NCBI GenBank assembly: GCA_965198325.1
Contig: CBDAPE010000019.1
Span: 372,001-436,000, forward strand
DNA length: 64,000 nucleotides
DNA from: CBDAPE01 sp965198325
Lineage (GTDB): Bacteria > Pseudomonadota > Alphaproteobacteria > UBA828 > JAPUJA01
Reading direction: 5' to 3'
Part shown: piece by piece, positions 26,391-32,789 of the stretch
How positions within the stretch are numbered: the first letter of the stretch is position 1
How the letters are laid out: every line of letters starts with the position of its first letter
Position numbers and translations under genes: made by a program
Notes under the pieces: model-generated
Databases searched by the model: none
Told to the model about the DNA's origin: nothing
Seen by the model: the letters and a program-made list of their open reading frames with translations, nothing else

Positions 26391-26864
26391 CTATTCGTCG
26401 ATTGCATCGTCCGTGGCCCGACTCGGGTATGCAGTCCAGTCGCTTGTGCGCAGACCAATCTCATGGAACTGCGACCCCTCCGCATCGAGCAGATGAGCGG
26501 TCGTGTGAACCGCCTGACCGGTCTCGACGGCCGTAATCAGCCACACCAGGCTGGGCTCCCAGGCGAGCTCCAGGTCGATCTCAGACGGCTGGGCCCGGTG
26601 ATCGCAATGGGAATGGTAGACGCCGATCACCCGCTCATCGCTGCTGCGCAAATTTCGGTTCAGATCGATATACAGCTTTGAATCAACCTCGAAGCGATCC
26701 GGCCGGCCGCTTTCGTCAATATTATCACTGGGATGAACTGCGCGGACTTCGAGATTGTCGTCGGGCCGCGCAGCGCCAGATAGCAGACCGCAGCATTCGC
26801 GGGGATAGGCGGCTTCAGCGGCGTCGACGACGCGCTTGAGATGATCGCGACTCATGAACAACAT
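26391..26864 (-). CDS. JAB1/MPN (JAMM) zinc metallopeptidase-like protein
   Basis: The 157-residue protein is a compact MPN domain with all JAMM residues: Glu near residue 23 in YPRECCGLLSG and the His-Ser-His-x7-Ser-x2-Asp motif in YHSHCDHRAQPSEID. Bacterial members cleave C-terminal extensions from small ubiquitin-like sulfur carriers or process related conjugates; no such carrier gene is visible here. The gene is between DUF6476 and ltaE with 9-13 base gaps, so the three look like an operon. Confidence 0.85.
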   Translation of the reverse strand: MLFMSRDHLKRVVDAAEAAYPRECCGLLSGAARPDDNLEVRAVHPSDNIDESGRPDRFEVDSKLYIDLNRNLRSSDERVIGVYHSHCDHRAQPSEIDLELAWEPSLVWLITAVETGQAVHTTAHLLDAEGSQFHEIGLRTSDWTAYPSRATDDAIDE

Positions 26865-26877
26865 CGCGGAGCGACTC

Positions 26878-27255
26878 TTAAGGCGCCGCTTCGAGGTGAA
26901 TCGACCCCAACCGGGCGCCGGTCTCGAGATCGACGATGATCACCCGCTCGCCCGCCTCGGACACTTCGACGACCAGGATCAGGCGCCGGCCTTCGACGCT
27001 CATGCTCCGCACGCGGCTTCCCGCGGGCAAACCCAGCGCGCTCGAGGCAAAGCCCGCAGGCGCTTCAAGCGGATCGACGGGCGCCGCCGGGACGGACGTG
27101 CCTGCTGCGGTTTCCGCCGTCGTTTCGCTAACCATTTTGGAGCCACGGGCGACGATTGTATAGACGAGAACCACCACGCCAACGACGATCATGATGCCCA
27201 TGACGATGACGACGATCTTGAGCAATTGGTTTCTTGAGTCCACTCTCGACTCCAT
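26878..27255 (-). CDS. DUF6476 family single-pass membrane protein
   Basis: The 125-residue protein has a single N-terminal membrane helix (residues of about 13-35, rich in Val/Ile) and a soluble tail ending in VIIVDLETGARLGSI. This domain is usually found beside an RluA-type gene in alphaproteobacteria, as here. Its function is unknown. The ATG at 27255 overlaps the ATG of the divergent pseudouridine synthase within one CATG; a GTG two codons upstream is an alternative. Confidence 0.75.
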   Translation of the reverse strand: MESRVDSRNQLLKIVVIVMGIMIVVGVVVLVYTIVARGSKMVSETTAETAAGTSVPAAPVDPLEAPAGFASSALGLPAGSRVRSMSVEGRRLILVVEVSEAGERVIIVDLETGARLGSIHLEAAP

Positions 27256-28243
27256 GACCACGATACGTCACCTCCAGCTCGGCGCGGGAGCCGACGGGTC
27301 CGAGGCCCGGCTCGACAAATTCCTGAGCCAAGCGCTTCCCGACCTGTCGCGCTCTCGCTTGAAAACGCTGATTCTCGACGGCCGGCTTTCGCGCGGCGGC
27401 CAGACGATAACGGACCCCGCATACCGGGTCAAACCGGGCGAGCGCTTCACGCTCACCCTGCCTGAGATCCGCGCCGCGACGCCTGAGGCCCAGAAGATTC
27501 CCCTCGCGGTCATCTACGAAGACGCCTCGCTCATCGTGATCGACAAGCCCGCGGGCATGGTGGTCCATCCGGCTGCGGGTAATCCCGACCGCACGCTGGT
27601 CAACGCCCTAATCGCCCATTGCGGCGAAAGCCTCTCCGGCATTGGCGGCGAACGGAGGCCGGGAATTGTTCACCGCCTCGACAAGGACACCAGCGGCTTG
27701 CTCGTCGCGGCAAAATCCGACGCGGCCCATACGAAGCTCGCCGCCCAATTCGCCGCGCACGAAATCACGCGGATCTACCAGACCCTCGTTTGGGGACCGC
27801 TCCGCCCCGCGGCAGGTGCATTCGAAGGCAATATCGGGCGCAGCCCGCGAAACCGGAAGAAAATGGCGGTGCTCGGACGCGGTGGGCGACCGGCTCTTAC
27901 CCGGTACCGCAGGCTCGATCTGCTTGCGGGCGGTCTGGCGAGCTTTGTGGAATGCCGACTTGCGACCGGGCGGACCCATCAGATCCGGGTTCACCTCGCC
28001 CATGCTGGGCATCCACTGATTGGCGATCCGGTCTATGGCGGCGGTCGGAAGCGGGTCAAGGCCCTGCCGGCGATTTGCGAACCGCTTCGGGAGTACCTCG
28101 CCGGCTGGCAGCGCCAGGCCCTTCATGCGGGGCGGCTCGGATTTCGCCACCCCGTCGATGACCGATTGCTCGACTTCGAAAGCCCCTTGCCCGTGGACCT
28201 CGCGGGTCTTCTGGCCGCCCTACGCGAAGCGTCTCCGGTGTAG
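27254..28243 (+). CDS. rluD: RluA/RluD-family pseudouridine synthase
   Basis: The 329-residue protein isomerises uridines in rRNA or tRNA. An S4 RNA-binding domain (ARLDKFLSQALPDLSRSR) is followed by the catalytic domain with the Asp in GIVHRLDKDTSGLLV near residue 140, and RTHQIRVHLAHAGHPLIGD near 240. The S4 domain favours RluD or RluC over RluA. The ATG at 27254 is preferred over an upstream ATG at 27191 because the added residues lie inside the opposite gene and are not family-like. Confidence 0.92.
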   Translation: MTTIRHLQLGAGADGSEARLDKFLSQALPDLSRSRLKTLILDGRLSRGGQTITDPAYRVKPGERFTLTLPEIRAATPEAQKIPLAVIYEDASLIVIDKPAGMVVHPAAGNPDRTLVNALIAHCGESLSGIGGERRPGIVHRLDKDTSGLLVAAKSDAAHTKLAAQFAAHEITRIYQTLVWGPLRPAAGAFEGNIGRSPRNRKKMAVLGRGGRPALTRYRRLDLLAGGLASFVECRLATGRTHQIRVHLAHAGHPLIGDPVYGGGRKRVKALPAICEPLREYLAGWQRQALHAGRLGFRHPVDDRLLDFESPLPVDLAGLLAALREASPV

Positions 28244-28259
28244 CCAGCCGCGGCGAGCC

Positions 28260-28288
28260 AAAAAGAAAGGCGACCGGAGCCGCCTTGT
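28260..28288 (-). terminator. terminator of the first cupin gene
   Basis: On the minus strand a stem AAGGCG/CGCCTT (28287-28282 with 28273-28268, 8-base loop) is followed by TTCTTTTT. It lies 25 bases after the cupin stop and resembles the terminator at 28829-28858. Confidence 0.7.
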
Positions 28289-28311
28289 AATCCGGTTGGC
28301 GGGAAAGCGCC

Positions 28312-28704
28312 CTATTCGGCAGCCGCTGCGGCCTCGACCTGATCGCCGGTGTAGATGAAGAAGGACTTGCGGACCTTGGCCGAGTTGATCCGCCAGGTCA
28401 CCGTGTCGCCCTTTTGCGCGAAGTGCGTATCGCCCGGACCGAAGTTGTGCTCGGAGCCGTCCGGGAACGTGATCGTAATACTTCCTTCCAGAATGGTTGC
28501 CAACTCGTTCCAGGGATAGGTCGCCTTGAAGCTTCCCTTGGTGCATTCCCAGACGCCAGCGATCAACGGAGTCTCGAGCGATCCGTAGTCGACGCGGCCG
28601 GACTGCTGCGGGTTGCCATCGAGAATCTCGGCGCCTATTTCGGTGAGCGGATGCCAAGGCTCAATGCCGGCGTCCTGGGGTGAGTTCTGCGCGTAATCAA
28701 GCAT
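28312..28704 (-). CDS. cupin-domain protein (DUF861/Cupin_3 type), copy 1
   Basis: The 130-residue single-cupin protein has the barrel blocks GVWECTKGSFKATYPWNELA and ILEGSITITFPDG, GPGDTHFAQKGDTVTW. The usual HxH metal motif is absent (YPWNE), but Glu is retained, as in Cupin_3 proteins related to ureidoglycine aminohydrolase. The ATG at 28704 has a perfect AAAGGAG site. Copy 2, 238 bases upstream, is about 80% identical by eye. Function unknown. Confidence 0.8.
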   Translation of the reverse strand: MLDYAQNSPQDAGIEPWHPLTEIGAEILDGNPQQSGRVDYGSLETPLIAGVWECTKGSFKATYPWNELATILEGSITITFPDGSEHNFGPGDTHFAQKGDTVTWRINSAKVRKSFFIYTGDQVEAAAAAE

Positions 28705-28828
28705 GGTTTTCTCCTTTGGTTTGAGGGCCCTCAACGCGATTGGTGCTGCTCATTTCGGGCCTGTCCGGATTGTCGGATCGTATGACATGGATGTCAAATG
28801 CCAGCACGAAAGCAGGCGCATCGCGCGA

Positions 28829-28858
28829 ACAAAAAGAAAGGCGGCTTAGCGCCGCCTT
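28829..28858 (-). terminator. rho-independent terminator of the second cupin gene
   Basis: On the minus strand, AAGGCGGC/GCCGCCTT forms a perfect 8-bp stem with a 5-base loop (28858-28851 and 28845-28838), followed by TCTTTTTG. It sits 84 bases after the second cupin stop. Confidence 0.85.
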
Positions 28859-28941
28859 GTAGAAGGTCCTGGTCATTTATGACCGTCCGGCAAGCCTCCC
28901 AAACAGCTTATTTTGTTTTTTTACGGTCGTTTCGCCACGCG

Positions 28942-29331
28942 TTACTCGGCCGCGACCGAAGCCTCGACCTGATCGCCGGTATAGATGAAGAAGGACTTGC
29001 GGACCTTGTCGCTGTGGATCGTCCAGGTCACGCTGTCGCCTTTCTGAGCAAAGTGAGTGTCACCGGGACCAAAGCTGTGTTCGGAGCCGTCCGGGAAGGT
29101 AATCGTGATATTGCCTTCGAGGATGGTGGCGAGCTCATTCCAGGGGTAGCTCACCTTGAAACTGCCCTGGGTGCACTCCCATACGCCAACAATTAGCGGG
29201 GTCTCAAGCGAGCCGTAGTCAATCCGGCCAGACTGTACGGGACTGCCACTCAGGATTTCGGCACCGATCTCCTCGAGCGGATGCCACGTCTCGAGTCCAC
29301 CCTGGGAAAGGCTTTGTGCGTAGTCAAGCAT
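28942..29331 (-). CDS. cupin-domain protein (DUF861/Cupin_3 type), copy 2
   Basis: This 129-residue cupin is a near twin of the one at 28312-28704, with the same MLDYAQ start, the same YPWNELATILEG and GPGDTHFAQKGD segments, and the same C-terminal VRKSFFIYTGDQVEA. Each copy has its own related terminator, so the duplication included gene and terminator. The ATG follows GGGAGACC. An AT-rich palindrome lies 118 bases upstream. Function unknown; a small-molecule binding or isomerising role is usual for this fold. Confidence 0.8.
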   Translation of the reverse strand: MLDYAQSLSQGGLETWHPLEEIGAEILSGSPVQSGRIDYGSLETPLIVGVWECTQGSFKVSYPWNELATILEGNITITFPDGSEHSFGPGDTHFAQKGDSVTWTIHSDKVRKSFFIYTGDQVEASVAAE

Positions 29332-29673
29332 TGGGGGTCTCCCTATTCAAAATAGCGTTCCGCCACCGAACATCGGAGCGGAATCTGCGGCGGATTATGT
29401 TGCCGGGCCCCTTGCCTGTCAACCGTGCAAGCGGTCGCCTCGACAATGTTGAAAATATAAAACATTCATATTTTCAATAAGTTAACTGCAATGCCAGAAC
29501 GTGTCCGCCACTCCGACGGAGGCGATTAAAATAACTGCGTGATTTTGAGGGGTTGTCGTCTGGCGCAACCGTCGTCACCCTCTTTGTGTCGAACTGGGGC
29601 CGACCGGGTTTGACTGGATGAACCCAGGCCGTCATCCCGGCGGCGAGTCCCGATATGTGCCGAAGGCTAACCG
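29332..29673. other. divergent control region between cupin 2 and the SDR gene
   Basis: No gene is seen in these 342 bases. The centre (29440-29490) is AT-rich and holds a perfect 10-bp inverted repeat. The region must carry promoters for the leftward cupin and possibly the rightward short-chain dehydrogenase. Confidence 0.55.
29449..29477. promoter_or_regulatory. AT-rich inverted repeat TTGAAAATAT-N9-ATATTTTCAA
   Basis: A perfect 10-bp inverted repeat with a 9-base spacer (29449-29458 and 29468-29477). It stands between divergent genes, as an operator for a dimeric regulator would. No regulator gene is adjacent. Confidence 0.5.
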
Positions 29674-30501
29674 ATGAAGCAAAGTCTCGATGGGAAAATT
29701 GCCTTGGTCACGGGCTCGGGCCGGGGCATCGGCCGGGAGGTTGCGCTCAAGCTGGCAAGCGAGGGCGCACGGCTGGTCGTCAACGACCTCGACAATGATG
29801 TGGGTCAGGACTGCGCCGACACCATCATTCAGGCAGGCGGCGAGGCGGTGGCGTGCAACGGCGACGTGACGGCGGAGAATTTCGGCAATCGTATTGTGAA
29901 AGCGGCGGTGGACAGCTATGGCGGCATCGACATCATCGTGAACAACGCGGGCTATACCTGGGACGGCGTCATTCAGAAGCATAGCGACGAGCAGTGGTAC
30001 GCCATGCTCGACGTCCACATTACCGCGCCATTCCGGGTCCTGCGTGCAGCCCAGCCGGTGATCTCGGCGGCAGCCAAGAGCGAGAAGGAACAGGGCATCG
30101 AGAATTTCCGCAAGGTCGTAAACGTATCGTCGATGACGGGCACCCATGGCAACGCCGGCCAGATCTCTTACGCCGCAGGCAAGGCGGGCATCATCGGTGT
30201 GACCCGGTCGCTGTGCAAGGAATGGGGCCGCTACAAGGTGAATGTCAACGCGGTGGCATTCGGCCTGATCCGGACCCGCCTGACGGCGGTCGCGGACGGC
30301 GACTACACGATCAGCGTCGGCGGGAAGGAACTCCGGGCGGGGGTCAATCCAGACGTGATGCAGGTCTACGAACGGATGATCCCGCTGGGGCGCGGGGGCA
30401 CGCCGCGGGAAGCCGCCGATGCCATCTATCTATTCTGTATCCCGGAATCCAATTACATCAGCGGGCAATGCATCATCGTCGCAGGCGGCTTCGAGGGCTG
30501 A
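29674..30501 (+). CDS. short-chain dehydrogenase/reductase (FabG-like)
   Basis: The 275-residue classical SDR has the cofactor loop TGSGRGIG near residue 14, NNAG near 90, the catalytic Ser in VVNVSSMTG and the Tyr-x3-Lys in SYAAGKAG near 170. The C terminus YISGQCIIVAGGFEG is typical of FabG-like proteins. The unusual insert TISVGGKELRAGVNPDV near residue 225 extends the substrate lid. Acidic NDLDND after the second strand suggests NAD rather than NADP. Substrate unknown; flanking cupins suggest a shared small-molecule pathway. Confidence 0.8.
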   Translation: MKQSLDGKIALVTGSGRGIGREVALKLASEGARLVVNDLDNDVGQDCADTIIQAGGEAVACNGDVTAENFGNRIVKAAVDSYGGIDIIVNNAGYTWDGVIQKHSDEQWYAMLDVHITAPFRVLRAAQPVISAAAKSEKEQGIENFRKVVNVSSMTGTHGNAGQISYAAGKAGIIGVTRSLCKEWGRYKVNVNAVAFGLIRTRLTAVADGDYTISVGGKELRAGVNPDVMQVYERMIPLGRGGTPREAADAIYLFCIPESNYISGQCIIVAGGFEG

Positions 30502-30600
30502 GCACCGTCGTCGGCGAGCCAGTAACGACATGAGCGGCCCGACCCGGCTGTCGGCGTCGCCGGCAAATCCTTCGCGGCACTGCTTCAGGTCTCCGGCCGG

Positions 30601-30981
30601 TCACGCGGCGGCACGCGCGGGCTCGACGTTCTGCAGACAAAATATCTTGCGGAACGTCTCGGTCACCTCCCAGATTTCCGTATCGCCTTTGGGCGTGAAC
30701 ACCGTATCGCCGGGCCCGACCTCGTGGGTCCGCCCCGAGGGATCGGTGATGCGCGCGCGGCCCGCAAGTACGATGTAGGTTTCATCGCCCTGGCCGGTCC
30801 AGCTGAAGGTACCCGGCGTGCATTCCCAGATCCCGACCTGGGTCGGGCTGACGGCGGTGCCCACATCGAGCCGGCCCGTTTGGCACGGATTGCCCGCAAT
30901 GACCTCGGCATAGTCAAGCTCTTCGAACGGCTCCCAGGCATCGAGGTCACCGCTGCCGTGGTCGGCCCTGTAATGAAGCAT
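30601..30981 (-). CDS. cupin-domain protein (DUF861/Cupin_3 type), divergent copy 3
   Basis: The 126-residue cupin shares the frame of copies 1 and 2 (MLHYRAD start, GNPCQTGRLDVG, VGIWECTPGTFSW, GPGDTVFTPKGDTEIW) but is clearly more diverged and ends differently (FCLQNVEPA). The ATG at 30981 follows GAGAGGA. It converges on the SDR gene, so three related cupins bracket that enzyme. The HxH metal motif is again missing. Function unknown. Confidence 0.75.
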   Translation of the reverse strand: MLHYRADHGSGDLDAWEPFEELDYAEVIAGNPCQTGRLDVGTAVSPTQVGIWECTPGTFSWTGQGDETYIVLAGRARITDPSGRTHEVGPGDTVFTPKGDTEIWEVTETFRKIFCLQNVEPARAAA

Positions 30982-31191
30982 GGTCCTCTCCCTCACGTAA
31001 TTTTCGCCAGATATCGGCCAATTGTCAGGTCCCAGCCGAGAGGCTGTCAATCTTGCTGAGTATTGGCACCGGGAGAGGCAGATTCGGGCGCGAAATTCGT
31101 TCACGATTTATTGACCTGTCGCAGGCCACAATTCCGCCGTTTTCTCCCCATATAACAAGCGTCTAAGGGCGTTGTGCAGTGCGCAATTTCC

Positions 31192-31220
31192 TTGACAGAT
31201 TGAGAACAAATTCGGTAAAT
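31192..31220 (+). promoter_or_regulatory. sigma-70-type promoter of rpoH
   Basis: TTGACA at 31192-31197 is followed after 17 bases by GTAAAT at 31215-31220 (or TAAATT one base later). The expected start site falls inside the CIRCE element, which fits repression by HrcA. Confidence 0.65.
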
Positions 31221-31246
31221 TAGCACTCTTCCCTTGAGAGTGCTAA
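31220..31246 (+). promoter_or_regulatory. CIRCE element (HrcA operator) upstream of rpoH
   Basis: TTAGCACTC-N9-GAGTGCTAA is an exact match to the CIRCE consensus, 33 bases before the rpoH ATG and overlapping the predicted start of transcription. hrcA is not in the window. Confidence 0.93.
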
Positions 31247-31279
31247 AAGGCTGCTCTCCCCAGGCGGAGGAATGAATTG

Positions 31280-32188
31280 ATGACCACTGCTCGCGTACTA
31301 ACGCTGAATTCGGACGCTGGCCTTTCGCAATATTTACGCGAAATCCGGAAGTTTCCGATGCTCGAGCCCGATCAGGAATACATGCTCGCCAAACGCTTTC
31401 GCGACGACGGTGACGTCGACGCGGCGCATGAGCTGGTGACCAGCCACCTCCGTCTGGTCGCAAAAATCGCCATGGGCTTTCGTGGCTACGGCCTGCCGGT
31501 AAACGAACTGATCTCCGAGGGCAATATCGGAATGATGCAGGCGGTTAAACGGTTCGACCCCGAAAAGGGATTCCGGTTCGCGACCTACGCCATGTGGTGG
31601 ATCCGCGCCTCAATCCAGGAATACGTCCTGCATTCCTGGTCTCTCGTGAAGATGGGCACCACGGCGGCACAGAAGAAGCTGTTCTTCAATCTGCGCAAGA
31701 TCAAGAGTGAAATGAAGGCGTTCGACGAGGGCGATCTGACGCCCGAGCAAGTCGATCATATTGCCGAGCGGCTCGGTGTCTCCGAGCGCGAAGTCGTCGA
31801 CATGAATCGGCGCCTCGCCGGCCCCGACCATTCCCTCAACGCACGCCTTCGGGAAGAGGGCGAGGGTGAGTGGCAAGACTGGCTCGAAGAGAGCGCGACC
31901 GACCAGGAAACCGGGTTGGGTGAGGCTCAGGAACTCGGTCAACGCCGGCGACTGTTGAACGCCGCAATGGCCGAACTCAATGAGCGCGAACAGCGTATTC
32001 TGACTGAGCGCCGCTTGACAGAGGATCCAAAGACCCTCGAGGAACTCAGCCAAGTCTATGAGATCTCGCGGGAACGGGTCCGGCAGATCGAGGCCCGGGC
32101 CTTCGAAAAGCTGCAGAAGGCGATGGTTGCGGCGGAAGCGGAAGAACGCCGCCGCGCCCACGCCGCCATGCCCGACGCAGCGGGCTGA
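31280..32188 (+). CDS. rpoH: RNA polymerase sigma-32 heat-shock factor
   Basis: The 302-residue sigma factor has region 2 (GLPVNELISEGNIGMMQAV, then FATYAMWWIRASIQEYVL), the RpoH box QKKLFFNLRK near residue 133, and region 4 with the helix-turn-helix ending SRERVRQIEARAFEKL. It directs transcription of heat-shock genes. The ATG at 31280 has a GGAGG site; a TTG one codon upstream is in frame. Control appears to run through a CIRCE operator in the promoter, in addition to whatever post-translational control the family uses. Confidence 0.97.
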   Translation: MTTARVLTLNSDAGLSQYLREIRKFPMLEPDQEYMLAKRFRDDGDVDAAHELVTSHLRLVAKIAMGFRGYGLPVNELISEGNIGMMQAVKRFDPEKGFRFATYAMWWIRASIQEYVLHSWSLVKMGTTAAQKKLFFNLRKIKSEMKAFDEGDLTPEQVDHIAERLGVSEREVVDMNRRLAGPDHSLNARLREEGEGEWQDWLEESATDQETGLGEAQELGQRRRLLNAAMAELNEREQRILTERRLTEDPKTLEELSQVYEISRERVRQIEARAFEKLQKAMVAAEAEERRRAHAAMPDAAG

Positions 32189-32288
32189 TCCGGTCAGGCC
32201 GCGCAGCGGCCCGACGATTCCAGGCGTCCTTGTTCGTCAATCGCAAGGTAAGCCTGCCAGTGCTTCTGGCGCGCTTACGTCGCGCTGC

Positions 32289-32789
32289 CTAGCGCGCCCC
32301 CTCGTTATCCGAGAGATCCCAGTCCTCTTCAATCGCGCGATATTCCGCATCGAGACGTTTGCGCTGGTATTGCGTTGCCGCGTGAACGAAGAATGAGGTC
32401 AGGAACGGTGCCAGCCAAACAAGCGCCCATCCGATTGCCGCGGCCCCGTACATCGCCAGCAGATTATACGGACTCACAATATGGGTGATCGCGCTGTCAA
32501 GCGTCACGCCCTCCCGCCACAACGCCATTACGACAGGTGCGACACCCGCGAAATTGAGCGCTGCGACGGTCTGGAAGACGTGACGTCCGGGGCGGTCGTC
32601 GACCACGAATGCGACAATCGCAGGCAGCATGCCGATCCCAACGACGATGATCGTGGGCAACGACGCCATCGAGTCCAGCCCAGCCGCGACCAAGAGCAGA
32701 ACGATGCCGACGATTGCGCGGCCTGGGCGGGAGGGCGAACCCGCACCGTCGCGCGCCGATCCGCGGACTATTGTCCGCGTCCGGCTCAC
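32289..32789 (-). CDS. small multi-pass membrane protein
   Basis: The 166-residue protein has about four predicted membrane helices (near residues 24-42, 44-62, 70-90 and 108-132) and a charged C-terminal tail with QRKRLDAEYRAIEEDWDL. I do not recognise the family. Its GTG start overlaps the pseudokinase stop by four bases (GTGA), so the two proteins are made together and probably act together at the membrane. Confidence 0.7.
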   Translation of the reverse strand: MSRTRTIVRGSARDGAGSPSRPGRAIVGIVLLLVAAGLDSMASLPTIIVVGIGMLPAIVAFVVDDRPGRHVFQTVAALNFAGVAPVVMALWREGVTLDSAITHIVSPYNLLAMYGAAAIGWALVWLAPFLTSFFVHAATQYQRKRLDAEYRAIEEDWDLSDNEGAR

